The position numbers were made by a program, and so were the translations under genes. Positions 53,401 to 62,735 of a DNA stretch of 64,000 nt are shown here, piece by piece. Numbering within the stretch: position 1 is the first letter of the stretch; the number at the start of each line of letters is the position of its first letter. Origin of the DNA: Ophthalmolycus amberensis (Eukaryota; Chordata; Actinopteri; Perciformes; Zoarcidae); the NCBI GenBank assembly GCA_024529925.1, contig JAFEUB010001048.1:917001-981000 (forward strand), in the 5' to 3' direction. The notes under the pieces are model-generated. The model was not told the origin of the DNA. It made no database searches and saw only the letters and a list, made by a program, of their open reading frames with translations.

Positions 53401-56400
53401 CAAACTGGAATCAGGTATGTGGAAGTGAAATGACTCCAATATAATGTGTAACATGATGATACAGTATTATACAACACAATCCACTAGGTGGTCTATGGCA
53501 GAGTATATAATGACGATGCTCTTTGATTCCCTTTAAAAGGCCCTATCCATCTGAAGAGAGTGTTGAAGATGAGGATATCTACAACCACCTGGAGGACCTT
53601 ATAGAGTACGTATTATCTCCTAAACACACTCATTTGCATAACACACACCCTTCTCTTTTACATACTTGTGAGGATTTTCACAAGAACTTCATTTGAAAAA
53701 GTTATTTGTTAGTTTAGTCCCAAGTGTCCCGACCACATAAAGAAATCTACAGGCTGTTTTGTGGGTGCAGCAACATTTGTTCCCTGGGTGTTGACTGGAA
53801 GGCAGCCACCTCCTCCAAAGCTTCACAGCCCACTCTTTTATTAGTGAGCCGCAAGTCGTGTTGGCTTGATCCTTTTTTTCAGCCAGTTTTCACACCTATT
53901 GTTTCTCACACACATATGAAAGTGTTGCAGGTTTAAATTATACATTTACACATATACATATACCTTTAAAGCCTGTTTAAACTTGAGTGAATTGTTTTAG
54001 GGACATCAAATTAAACTGAAAAATTTACTGAAATGTATTGTTTTCTAATAACATTTGAACATAAAGTCTTGCAGTCTACTGGCAAGCCAGATGCCATGCA
54101 CTTAATTATGAGAGCTAAACATCTTCTGATTGGTGTTTTCGACAATTTTATTCTGAAAGAATTTCATCAAAACAATAAATATTAAAACTGAATAAGGAAC
54201 AAAAGTCACAATACATACTGCAAACCACTCCTGACACAAAGCCCTTTATCTAAATGTTATGCGGCAATAAAAACTGAATCCGAAAGATAGTACATGCTGA
54301 AGTGAATGTCTTCCTATAGCCACCAGTGGAGTCGCCTTTTGATTCATGATACTTATAGTTATCTTTTGTTGGTTAGAGTCAAATATATCTTCCTGGACCT
54401 AAGCACAAACCATTAGCACATCTGGAAACATCTAGGGATTGGTTTTGACTTGCATTTCAAGGGCAAGTAGCTTGTGTGGCGATATAAGTCAGCGGAGACA
54501 GATAATTTTACAGTAAAACTGCTGTTGGGAAGGCCAACACTGACACGGTGCTCTGGTCTGTGTTCAGCGCAGACAGCTTCTGCAGTAGGAAGCAGCCCAC
54601 TAGTCAGTAGTAGTGAGGAAAACAGCAGTCTGACAGCAGCTAGCAGTGGTTGGGAGCTGGAAGTGGCAGCCCGGATGACACTGAACAGAGCCGTGTTCAC
54701 CTCTCAACTCCCATCTGCTCAGTGTCCAGCAGCAAATGGACACAACAAACGTACCCATTCCATTGACCATCTAGAGCCAACTGTATGAACTCTTAACACT
54801 AGTCGTCAAACGTCATGATCAAATTACATGTTTTAAGGCCAATTATGTGTTTAACAGAGCAAGGATTCAATTATATAAAGAGCATGTTCTGTATATTACC
54901 TGTCATGCTTCTTTTCTGATTTATCATTGGCTTAATTCACTTTGATGCAACAGCAGCTCAGAGACAATCTGCCTCTTGATCCCTTGAGAAAATCGAATTA
55001 TTTAGAAGATGCAATCAGGCAGCTTCATGCTCCACAACAAAATGCCCAGTGTGTGGCTGGAATAGATGTACGTGGAACTTTTATTAAATGTGGAAATTGT
55101 AATAAATTAAACAGCTATGAAATTCAACCTTTGTCCTGTATATTTACATACTAGAGTGAAAGTTCAAAAGTACTTTTAAAGCCCTTTCCAACTGAAGCCC
55201 CGCCCTCTTCAAACCAGCGAGATGAGCAGAGAGAAATACAGAAATGTGTCATGAGAAATAAGCAAAACGGTTAACATTTTGACAACTCTTTTTACATTAT
55301 GCAGGACCCTCTCACTCATAGTAAAAAGTGGATTAAGAATTTCCAGAGCCTTTAAACTCTAAACTCAACTTTCAATAGTTAGAGCGTCTTTATCTTCCGT
55401 AACATGGTGTATTTCAGAGTGAGCCAGAATATGAGAGCTGTTTCTTTAAAGCCACAACTCCTTCACCCTCCAACATTGTTAGATCAGGAATCTAAAATTA
55501 GTATCAATGCGTTGATTCTTTTTTTTTTTTTTTACTTTTATTGTCTTGAAATATATTTGGTTCATGTTTGTTCTTGTATTCATTTCAGGGGTCTCGCTCC
55601 ACTTGTACAATGAGTGTTATAGTATACTTGTTCTTTCTATGCAAATAAGTACATCAGTCCCTGCTGGTCAAAACAGCATGCTAGGTACACATACAAAAAA
55701 GTGCGTTACAAATAAAATGCATTATTATTATTATTATTAAAAAGGGCGAGAACACACATAGAAGCACTGAGTCATGTCATGTTAGGCCAGTTGCTAAGGT
55801 ACAGTAATTGGCTCAGATGTGAGCAGTCAGAACAGGCCTATGGCGTCACACATAACAGTCTTTACTCGTGTGTGTGTGTGTGTTTTTTCTGAGCCACTTT
55901 CACAGCCATGGATTAAGTGTTGTCCCCAGCTAAGAAGATTTGTAGTAAAGTATTAAAATCCACTTCTGTTAAACCAGAACTGTGTGTGATTTTGCTTGAA
56001 CCTTTCATGTGGCTGTCATGAGGGGTAAAAACCATTACAGCTGTCTGACGTAATGTGATGTCGGTTTCATATTCTGTCATCTGTGGTGCAGCGAGAACGG
56101 GGTGGAGGATGAGGAGGACCTGTATGACTGCGTGTATGACGATGAAGATGGAGGCGAGATCTATGAGGACCTGATGAAGACAGAAGCCATCCCTCCTCCG
56201 GTTAGTCGTCCGCTCTCTGACTTCACTTCTTTACCATGGCTGAGATTGCCACTTAACGCATTTAGTTACCATCTGCATTAAAGAAATAGCGTGACATTTC
56301 ATGAAATATGCAAATTTGCGGTAAGAAAATTGATACTACTTTCAATTCTGTAAGATAACTAAATGTGAAGTTATAGAGCCAGCGGTCGATTAGCTTAGCC

Positions 56401-57203
56401 GAGCATAAAAGCTGGAAGCTAACACAAAAATCTGCCTACCAGCACCTCTAAAGTTCACTAATTAACAGAATACAGTATATCTTATTCGTCAAAAGTTTTT
56501 CTTGGAGTTATGCTCAACTATTTCTTGGCCGGGCGCTGTAACTTCCTTAATATTGTCGTAGGCCAATGTTACCAGTGAAGTTGCGGAGATAACCCCCCCC
56601 CCCCCTCCCATAAAATTACAACCTGTCAATTGTACTGTTTTAGTTTTTGTTTGGATTAAATAAACAATATTTAACTTGTTATTACTGAGCTTCATTGGGA
56701 CAAAGTCAGGCGAGCTTTTTTCCCCCACTGCCTTCCAGTCTTTGTGCTAAGCTAGGCTGCTAGCCATAGCTTCATATTTAGCGTACACTGTCTCACGGCT
56801 AAATCTGGGCATTGAAGTCCAGAAATAACTCTCATGTTGCCTTTTTTGGGCTGCTAGTGCGTGAAATTGCCTCTTTCGAGCTTTAAGGTACCAAGTTGAT
56901 GAACTATTGGTATTTAAGTGAAAGTCAACAGAAATGTAGAGACCCCTTTAACCTTATACGCAATGTAAATTCACATTTGATATTTTTTAAAGGTTCGGAA
57001 TTATTAAATTATTTTGTATATTTATTTACATTATAAATGCTTAGTTAAATAACAAATGATGGTACCTCCTACTCGTATCATAATTGGCAGACAATCTCGT
57101 GAGCATGTGTGACTCTGACCTTGCTCTTAGGGTTGCACAGATTACATCTGGTTGCAGACTCAACAGTTTGTCAGCCCACAGCGCTGACACATAGTAACAG
57201 TCC

Positions 57204-57240
<37 letters not shown>

Positions 57241-60200
57241 GCGTTCCAGAAGCAAGCAGAGACTGACATCAGGAGTTTCTGTTTAACAGAGATCAAGCAG
57301 ACAGAGGAGAAATACACTGAGACCCTGGAGTCTATAGAGAAGGTACTGACTCACTAAAAGGGCTCGTTATTGTCACTGAACATTTTTGCTGTGTATTTAT
57401 GCAATTGGTTTTGTGGTATAGACCTGAAAAGTACTTCACATGAAAAAGAAAAAATTGAGAATTCATTAAAAAAAAATCTACAATAAATTGAAGTAGCCCA
57501 ACAATATTTTTCTTCTTTCCTGTCAAATTAATAATCACGCATCGCCTTCGATTTATCCCCTAACCCCATTAGAGATTCCGACTCTCAGGCTGGGAAACAC
57601 TGGTCCTACACTGTAAATGTAGTGTGTTTAGAAGTTGAAGTCTGAAAGAAACCCCACCTTTCCTGTTAAATGAAAGGAGGGATATGTACTAACATCATGA
57701 CTTACAGGAACAGTTCTAAATGAGCAAGAAATATTAATGTATTACTGCACAATTTGTGCAGTGAAAGCATGACCAGAGCACTAGAAATCAATTTGGCCTC
57801 CTTATCACTTGCAGTATAACAAACTGCAAAACTGACTGACTGTAATTTGGGGTATAATGGAAAAAAGAATGAGTAGTGTAACAAATATGTACTCCCAGAG
57901 AGAAAAAAATATAATTTTATTTTTGAAATTAGTAGTGGGTAATGATGAGTATTGCCAGCACCAAACCATAAGAATAGACCTTTTGTCATGGATGTTTTCC
58001 GCCTTACCCTGCACTTCTACAGAGCAGTGGGAAGGAGGCCCGCCGTCTCTCACGCCCCCGGCCACAGCTACTTGTCTTCTCCCTCTTGTGTACGTTCACG
58101 TCTGGAAAAAGACCTTGCTTGCTCTCCCAGCGGAGTACCGAGTAGATGACTTTCGATATGAAGTGGATGGTGGAAGTTAGATTGCGCTCGCCCACTCCTT
58201 TCAGATGTAGAGGTGACTATGCGGCGGGAGTTTTCTGAGAGGAAATCATTAAATTGCAAACTCTGAAAATGAGATTATTGTCGTGACCCAGACAGTCCTC
58301 CTTGTGTTTGCTGACTGCAGCTCTTTGCAACAAGGCCCCATAATATAATAGCTTCTCGCACAATGTTTTTCCCACTCTTACTCTGGAGGGGACGAGCTTC
58401 ATTCTCTCACGTTCTCTCTTCATCTCTGCTGCAGCACTTTATGACGCCCCTCACCATGTTTCTATCCATGGCCGAGATGGAAAAGGTGTTTGTGAATATC
58501 CCGGTAAGTCATTGTCTTTACATGGTAACTATTCAACCGGGTGGTCAACTCAAGGTCACCAAAGCCTTTGTTGATGGCCCTTTTTCATTGAACACATGTT
58601 GTCAGGTCACAGTAGGACAGTCACAGGTTCCATATTTTTCCAAATTGAAACCCAACTGTCCATGCGGCATTAGAAGTGCATTAAATACATTAGAATTAGT
58701 AGCAAGACGAAGAGTCTACAGGCATGCTAGCTGACTGTACCTTTGGGGAAATGCTAATGTCAGCATGCTAACATGTTCACAATGACAAAGCACACTGTTT
58801 GCCTGTTACACATTACTGTTATAAGAGAACCACAAATTGAATTAAATGTGTCGTATCATACAGTCTGCATTCATTAAAATGTTTAGTTTCAAATGAAAGT
58901 TGAGCTGAAATGTACGGAGCCCCTAAGGGGACATACGGGGGGGAAATAATGCATAAAAAAGAACAATACTTTTCCTCCGAGAAACTTTAGTGTTGTCACA
59001 CACACTTTTTCATTTAGGGTCCTTATGACTGCTGTTAGGAGCTTGGTAAATAGCGTTTTTCGCTAACTGAAGGCCCTTTTCCAAAGAGTAGTCTCTAAGT
59101 AGCTGGGATTGAGGTGGAGGGACTTGATAAAACCAAACATTTCCTAATTTTGAGGATTTGCTCCTTTTGTTTGCCCGATGTGACAATATACCAAATATAT
59201 TTGGGTTTGGGGCTGTTGGTTGGATATAACAAGCAATTTTATATAATCAATTTGGGCTCATCGAAAATTGCTTACTTTTCATATAGACCTAGACCATTGG
59301 ATTAATCAAGAAAATATTCTGCAGATTGATTGATAATGAAATAACTCCAGATGAATGAAAGTAGCAGAAATGTGATGAACATCAACATTAAAGGATCTTT
59401 GCTGCTGTGTTTAAGGACCTGGTTAAAGTTCACAAATGTTTATTGCTGGAAATCCAAGAGTCAGTCCACCATAGAAGTGCCCAAAACCTTTACCAGATCT
59501 TCATCACTTTCAAAGAGAGGTAGGCCATGGACTTTGTATCCTCTATATATTCTCTTCTGGTGTTTACATAAACCGTAAATATATTATGTAAAGGTCATAA
59601 ATGGTCTTTTAAAGTCTTAGCTATACAATTTTCAGCAAAGTGTAGGTACCCTGGCTCTCTGTCAATTCTTATAGTTGCATGCGTTTGATCTGTCCCAGGT
59701 TGCTGATCTATGGGAAGTACTGCAGCCATGTGGAAACAGCCATCGGCAGTCTGGATGAGATCAGCAAAGACCGAGAGGATGTACGCATGAAGCTAGAGGT
59801 AAAAAGTGTTTGGTGTCAGTAGATGATTATTTAGTGTGACGTGTTCTCATCACCTCAGAATAGTCAGAGAATGCCCTCAAGTGTGTATCTGAGGCATTGC
59901 AGGTGATGACACCATGACTGACAGAATACATTTTTGTAAAATGATCTATTAAGCTCTAATAGATTGCTCCATTAGACTCCTACTTTTACTGTACTCATTT
60001 ATAAAAAGTGAAAAAAAAAAGTTCAATCCAGCTCTTTTTTTTAATCAGTTAACACTTTCAGGTTACTCTTGATAAACAATACACAGTCACATGCTGGCTT
60101 TCTTTATGTGGTCTATTAAATATATATGATTTTTAAGATAATATATTGATTTTGTTTCTTCATTGTCGTCTTTCAGGAATGTTCAAAAAGAGCTAACTAC

Positions 60201-60272
60201 GGCAAGTTCACACTGAGGGATCTGCTAGTGGTTCCTATGCAGCGAGTCTTGAAGTATCACCTCCTACTGCAG
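13954..60272 (+). CDS. vav3: Vav3 guanine nucleotide exchange factor, 5' part (exons 1-10; continues past window)
   Basis: Ten plus-strand exons join in phase: 13954-14160, 29308-29424, 53356-53414, 53540-53605, 56092-56200, 57241-57342, 58435-58503, 59416-59519, 59699-59798 and 60177-60272. They give 1029 nt or 343 residues. Vav proteins activate Rho/Rac GTPases after tyrosine phosphorylation. The sequence shows a calponin-homology domain (about 1-120), an acidic region with tyrosines at 141, 160 and 173 when counted from the second Met, and the first part of the DH domain (about 190-342), ending in LLVVPMQRVLKYHLLLQ. Those tyrosine positions coincide with the known VAV3 regulatory sites, which favours Vav3 over Vav1 or Vav2. 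PH, C1, SH3 and SH2 exons are not in the window. Teleosts may have vav3a and vav3b; I cannot tell which this is. Confidence 0.94.
17721..17880 (+). repeat. Diverged local direct repeat, copy 1
   Basis: CAGACCCAAGCGCTGTG, then ATGTCAGACACAATGAAGAG and a TTCTCTTCA...GAGAGAAAG segment, recurs in altered form from 18384 in the same orientation. Confidence 0.6.
18384..18525 (+). repeat. Diverged local direct repeat, copy 2
   Basis: CAGACCCAAACGCTGTGATG, TCAAACAATGAGGAGAAAAG and TTTCTCTTCACTC align in the same order with 17721-17880. The two copies are about 660 bp apart. Confidence 0.6.
19919..21114 (+). mobile_element. Inner hAT-family DNA transposon nested in the outer copy
   Basis: The termini are CAGTGGCGGGCCGT (19919) and its reverse complement ending at 21114. 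They are flanked by the 8-bp duplication GTGTCCTC at 19911-19918 and 21115-21122. The element is 1196 bp. It keeps a fragment of transposase dimerisation domain (about 20325-20480) but no full transposase, so it is a deletion derivative. Confidence 0.92.
20325..20480 (+). pseudogene. hAT transposase C-terminal (dimerisation domain) remnant
   Basis: The frame shows ISAASVELTF, ALKHIKTYSRNTTREARLSS and a short tail. This is the pattern of the hAT C-terminal dimerisation domain (S-A-S-x-E-x-x-F-S-x-L-K-x-I-K-T). No BED finger or catalytic core precedes it. A related segment lies in opposite orientation in the outer element near 19690-19745. Confidence 0.8.
22741..22758 (+). repeat. (CA)9 microsatellite
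   Basis: Nine uninterrupted CA units in vav3 intron 1. Confidence 0.9.
26070..26545. repeat. MITE-like repeat (CTAAGCTAA family), copy 2
   Basis: Contains GTTAGCATGAAGACTGAGAC, AACAGCTAGCCTGGCTCGAG, AGTCTTTGTGCTAAGCTAAG and CTGGCTGTAGCTTCGTACTG, all shared with the other copies. Confidence 0.65.
26683..26706 (+). repeat. (CA)n microsatellite with CG interruption
   Basis: About 12 CA units with one CG, in vav3 intron 1. Confidence 0.85.
29308..29424 (+). CDS. vav3: vav3 exon 2 (CH domain end)
   Basis: This exon encodes residues 69-107, with FLCLKNIRTFLAVCSDVFGM and KKSELFEAFDLFDVRDFGK, diagnostic of Vav proteins. The acceptor is CCAACACAG and the donor GTAAGG. It is 117 nt, phase 0 to 0, and so could be skipped without a frameshift. 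Confidence 0.96.
31890..32175. repeat. MITE-like repeat (CTAAGCTAA family), copy 3
   Basis: Contains AGTCGGCTAGCTTAGCTAAG, CCAGTATGCTAAGCTACGC and TAACTGGCTGCAGCTTTC, shared with the other copies. It lies immediately upstream of a LINE-like tail and TCTA repeat. Confidence 0.55.
32195..32288 (+). repeat. LINE-like 3' tail priming a TCTA microsatellite
   Basis: GTACTTTTATTGTTTGTGTC, TGTATGGACCCCGAG and TCTGAAATAAAG resemble a non-LTR retroelement 3' end with an AATAAA. It runs directly into the TCTA array, as LINE tails often do. Confidence 0.55.
32289..32385 (+). repeat. (TCTA)24 tetranucleotide microsatellite
   Basis: An uninterrupted 97-bp array of TCTA units, likely highly polymorphic. 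Confidence 0.98.
34170..34290. repeat. MITE-like repeat end (CTAAGCTAA family), copy 4, partial
   Basis: AGCCTAACTCTCAGTAAGAA and AGCAAATAAGCGTATTTC match the terminal segment of the family. Only one end is present. Confidence 0.5.
36636..36661 (+). repeat. (CA)n microsatellite
   Basis: About 13 CA units in vav3 intron 2. Confidence 0.9.
37771..37794 (+). repeat. (TG)12 microsatellite
   Basis: Twelve TG units in vav3 intron 2. Confidence 0.9.
38250..38279 (+). repeat. (TG)15 microsatellite
   Basis: About fifteen TG units in vav3 intron 2. Confidence 0.9.
38865..39696 (+). mobile_element. L2-like non-LTR retrotransposon, 5'-truncated 3' fragment
   Basis: The plus frame from about 38870 encodes the end of a LINE reverse transcriptase. 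It shows NLELNKLKTVEMTVDFRR, VETFKFLGSTIS, KKAQQRLYFLRQLRKFNL, ITVWFGSAT and RLQRIVRSAERIIG. Near 39335 the frame breaks and a C-terminal block (NSFFPLAIALMN) appears in another frame, showing an internal deletion. The 3' part is noncoding, with ACATGGCCAATAAAGC and a (TGATTC)n tail at 39672-39696. It inserted in the same orientation as vav3. The clade assignment (L2/Maui-like) is from memory of the protein pattern. Confidence 0.85.
39448..39469. repeat. (TA)11 tract in LINE 3' region
   Basis: Eleven TA units inside the noncoding 3' part of the L2-like element. Confidence 0.9.
46228..46257 (+). repeat. (CA)15 microsatellite
   Basis: About fifteen CA units in vav3 intron 2. Confidence 0.92.
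50386..50442 (+). repeat. (CA)28 microsatellite
   Basis: Uninterrupted 57-bp CA array preceded by more alternating purine-pyrimidine sequence (ACGCACACACATACGTGCG). It is among the longest dinucleotide arrays here and a strong Z-DNA candidate. Confidence 0.97.
53356..53414 (+). CDS. vav3: vav3 exon 3
   Basis: This exon encodes residues 108-126 plus two bases, VMDTLSKLSHTAIAQQTGI, joining the CH domain to the acidic region. The acceptor is CATTGCAG and the donor GTATGT. Length is 59 nt, phase 0 in and phase 2 out. It sits only 125 nt from exon 4. Confidence 0.92.
53540..53605 (+). CDS. vav3: vav3 exon 4 (acidic region, Tyr141)
   Basis: This exon completes Arg127 and encodes PYPSEESVEDEDIYNHLEDL plus Ile and two bases. 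The tyrosine in EDIYNHL is residue 141 when counted from the second Met, equivalent to VAV3 Tyr141. The acceptor is TTTAAAAG, rather pyrimidine-poor, and the donor GTACGT. Length is 66 nt, phase 2 to 2. Confidence 0.92.
56092..56200 (+). CDS. vav3: vav3 exon 5 (acidic region, Tyr160 and Tyr173)
   Basis: This exon encodes residues 149-185, including VEDEEDLYDCVYDDEDGG and EIYEDLMKTE. The tyrosines fall at positions 160 and 173, the key autoinhibitory phosphorylation sites of Vav3. The acceptor is GTGGTGCAG and the donor GTTAGT, an uncommon +3 T. Length is 109 nt, phase 2 in and phase 0 out. Confidence 0.95.
56290..56830. repeat. MITE-like repeat (CTAAGCTAA family), copy 5
   Basis: This repeat, in vav3 intron 5, contains CGATTAGCTTAGCCGAGC, AGTCTTTGTGCTAAGCTAGG and TAGCCATAGCTTCATATTTA. 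A run of Cs sits at about 56591-56605. Confidence 0.6.
57208..57238 (+). repeat. vav3: (TG)15 repeat forming the 3' splice-site tract of vav3 exon 6
   Basis: The TG array runs directly into the acceptor AG at 57239-57240. No uninterrupted pyrimidine tract lies between the repeat and the exon. Confidence 0.97.
57241..57342 (+). CDS. vav3: vav3 exon 6 (linker and start of DH domain)
   Basis: This exon encodes residues 186-219: AFQKQAETDIRSFCL, then TEIKQTEEKYTETLESIEK, the first conserved helix of the DH domain. The acceptor is a GT repeat ending TAG, and the donor is GTACTG. Length is 102 nt, phase 0 to 0, so skipping keeps the frame but removes the DH start. Confidence 0.95.
58435..58503 (+). 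CDS. vav3: vav3 exon 7 (DH domain)
   Basis: This exon encodes residues 220-242, HFMTPLTMFLSMAEMEKVFV then NIP, aligning with the Vav DH segment after ESIEK. The acceptor is CTGCTGCAG and the donor GTAAGT. Length is 69 nt, phase 0 to 0. Confidence 0.93.
58715..58935. repeat. CTAACATGC-type teleost interspersed repeat, copy C (partial)
   Basis: ATGCTAATGTCAGCATGC, TAACATGTTCACAATGACAA and a later AAAGTTGAGCTGAAATG segment resemble the copies at 7880 and 9640. It lies in vav3 intron 7. Confidence 0.5.
59416..59519 (+). CDS. vav3: vav3 exon 8 (DH domain)
   Basis: This exon encodes residues 243-276 plus two bases: DLVKVHKCLLLEIQESVHH, then AQNLYQIFITFKE. The family pattern LVKxHxxLxxEIxxS...NLYQxFxxxKER is clear. 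The acceptor is TGTTTAAG, with a weak tract, and the donor GTAGGC. Length is 104 nt, phase 0 in and phase 2 out. Confidence 0.92.
59699..59798 (+). CDS. vav3: vav3 exon 9 (DH domain)
   Basis: This exon encodes residues 277-310: LLIYGKYCSHVETAIGSLDE, then ISKDREDVRMKLE. The acceptor is CTGTCCCAG and the donor GTAAAA. Length is 100 nt, phase 2 in and phase 0 out. Confidence 0.95.
60177..60272 (+). CDS. vav3: vav3 exon 10 (DH domain core)
   Basis: This exon encodes residues 311-342, ECSKRANYGKFTLRDLL then VVPMQRVLKYHLLLQ. This is the most conserved DH segment, which contacts the GTPase. The acceptor is CTTTCAG and the donor GTACAA. Length is 96 nt, phase 0 to 0. The next expected exon (ELVKHT-type start) was not found before 64000. 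Confidence 0.96.
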
Positions 60273-60887
60273 GTACAATACTCTAACCTATCCAACACGA
60301 TTTCTATACTAATATAGTCATAACTTGTCATGTAATCATGGTGTAAAGCTGTAGCCTTCCAATTAGTGCTGTGAATGTTGGAAAACCAGGTAACTCAAGA
60401 CAGGCATTTTCCACCTATTCACCTGTGAATACACTGAGCATGTACTATCTATGGTAACATAACTTTTTGTTTGTATCATTCGGAGACAAATTAAAAAATG
60501 TAAGGTCTACAGACATAAATTAAATATCTTGTGATTTCTATTGAAATAATTTTTCAAAATTTTGAGTTGATAACATTTTTGTTATTTACAGGAATACATA
60601 GACTTCTAATAAATAACTAAAAAGTTTTGAAGAAAATCACTTTTTATATAAATAGACTTTATTTATTACATTTTTCTGCTGTATTTGTATGTATATAAAG
60701 TAAATATATTTGTTCAACAGTGAACAAATATTACTATAGTAATATTTTGAGTGATTAACACTCAAGATTTCTACATTTCTATCGGCACTTGACCTAATAT
60801 TTCCATCAGAACTCATTTTTCACATCTGTATATAATGTCAAATAGTAGCAATAGTAGTAGGTGTGAATGTGAGCGTGAATGTTTGTC

Positions 60888-61020
60888 TGTCTCTATATGT
60901 GCCCTGCGATGAACTGGCGACCTGTCCAGGGTGTACCCTGCCTTCGCCCATTGTCAGCTGGGATCAGCTCCAGCGACCCTGAACAGGATAAGCGGTTTGG
61001 ATAATGGATGGATGGATATA
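60888..61020 (+). repeat. Teleost LINE/SINE-type 3' tail with GGAT repeats
   Basis: GATGAACTGGCGACCTGTCC, AGGGTGTACCCTGCCTTCGC, TGGGATCAGCTCCAGCGACC and CAGGATAAGCGGTTTGG, then (GGAT)n, form a very common fish retroelement 3' end. Confidence 0.75.
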
Positions 61021-61121
61021 TAATGTCAGTCATTGTCATTAAATGAGCAAAGCTTAAAACATCAGAAGTATTCACTGACTTTATAGATGACTGAGCTTCA
61101 TCGGAGAGTTTTTGATTCATC

Positions 61122-62095
61122 AAGGCAAGGCAAGGCAAGGCAAGTTTATTTGTATAGCACATTTCAACAACAAGGTAATTGAAAGTGCTTCACATGAAAC
61201 CATTAAAAGCATAAAGGCAAAAGTAAAGGAGATTTAAAACATACATTGAAACAATAATCGATGTCTCCCTGAGACATTACGCTGCACGCAATCAACCATA
61301 CACTGCCGCAATTCTGCAATTACTCGCACACAAACCACGTCTGGAAAAGATCTCTGCCGATCTGCGTTTTATAGTGTACGCCTTGCACGAACTCGGTCCC
61401 GGAGGAAATGGCGATATATTGTGCACTTTCTAAATTTGAATCGATGTCTCCCTGAGACATTACGCTGCACGCAATCAACCATACACTGCCGCAATTCTGC
61501 AATTACTCGCACACAAACCACGTCTGGAAAAGATCTCTGCCGATCTGCGTTTTATAGTGTACGCCTTGCACGAACTCGGTCCCGGAGGCGATATATTGTG
61601 CAGTCCTTTTAAAACCATTAAAAGCATCAAAACATAAGGCAAAAGAAAAGGAGATTTAACAGCAATTAAGAACAGTGTAAGAAATAAAATACAGTAGTAA
61701 AATGCAGAAATGCAGGAAATTGATTAATATATTAATTGAATGTGGTTCAATTAAAGGCAGCAGCAAACAGAAAAGTCTTCAATCTTGATTTAAATGAGCT
61801 GAGGGTCTCAGCAGACCTGCAGCTTTCTGGGACTTTGTTCCAGATATGTGGAGCAGAAAAACTGAACGCTGCTTCTCCATGTTTAGTTCTGACTCTGGGA
61901 ACAGAAAGTAGACCGGTCCCAGACGACCTAAGGGTCGGGATGGTTCATAAGGTAGCAGCAGATCAGAGATGTATTTTGGCCCTAAACCATTCAGTGCTTT
62001 GTAAACCAACAGCAGGATTTTAAAGTCAATTCTTTGTTGGACAGGAAGCCAGTGCAAAGACATCAGAACTGGGGTGATATGATCAGAGGTTCATC
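61122..62095 (-). mobile_element. Non-LTR retrotransposon 3' fragment, antisense to vav3
   Basis: The minus frame at 62063-61930 encodes SLHWLPVQQRIDFKILLLVY, then KALNGLGPKYISDLLLPYEP, a widespread fish LINE C-terminus. Downstream on the same strand, the noncoding part ends in a CTTGCC repeat (61122-61145 on plus as GGCAA). The frame decays after PSRPLG. It is truncated 5' and interrupted by a duplicated unit at 61256-61605. Confidence 0.8.
61256..61605 (+). repeat. Tandem direct duplication, unit about 183 bp, inside the LINE tail
   Basis: The stretch from AATCGATGTCTCCCTGAG (61256) repeats nearly exactly from 61439, up to CGATATATTGTGCA. The second copy lacks six bases present near 61405-61410 of the first. 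The high identity suggests a recent event. Confidence 0.93.
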
Positions 62096-62698
62096 ATTGC
62101 CAATCAGACTTTATGAGCAAGAGGACTCGCTGTCACTAGGTGGTGGTGTTGACCACGTTTGGTTGCCGTCCCCTGCCTTCGTCCTTCAGGCTCTGAGACT
62201 CCTGTCTCTATTTCTGTTGCAACCTCTTTTTGACTCTCAGTCTGAAATGACCCGCACATAATTGTCATTTGATCAAGCCAATTAAGAAGTAGAAGGGAGA
62301 AAATAGATAAGGTGAAGTGAGGACTGAAAGAGAGCGCGGCAGACAGGACAAGACAAACTACTAAAGAGAGACAGACAGTGAGAGGTGAGAATCCAAATTA
62401 GAATGTGAAGCTGAACTGAAGCTGTGGAAACTCAGTACGAAGTCAGAGAAAAGTTGTTGGCAACATTTTATTGTTTCAAAATGTCTCAGAGGACTTTAAT
62501 TCTAAAATACATTTTGAATTGACTACAAATAATATTCGATGATGGTACAATATGTTTTTATGATTAGAATGTTGAAATATTTACATGCATTTGTAATATA
62601 GCTACGTTATATAGCTAGAAAAACATTTCCACAGAGTACCTCATGCGTATACACATATGTGTGTGAGCATGGCCTATTCTTTTGTCTAATATATACAA

Positions 62699-62704
<6 letters not shown>

Positions 62705-62731
<27 letters not shown>
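62705..62731 (+). repeat. (CA)13 microsatellite
   Basis: About thirteen CA units in vav3 intron 10. Confidence 0.9.

Positions 62732-62735
<4 letters not shown>

Noticed and set aside
61779..62063. Minus-strand 94-codon frame as a host gene inside vav3
   Set aside because: LHWLPVxxRIxFKILLLVYKALNG is a common fish LINE C-terminus.
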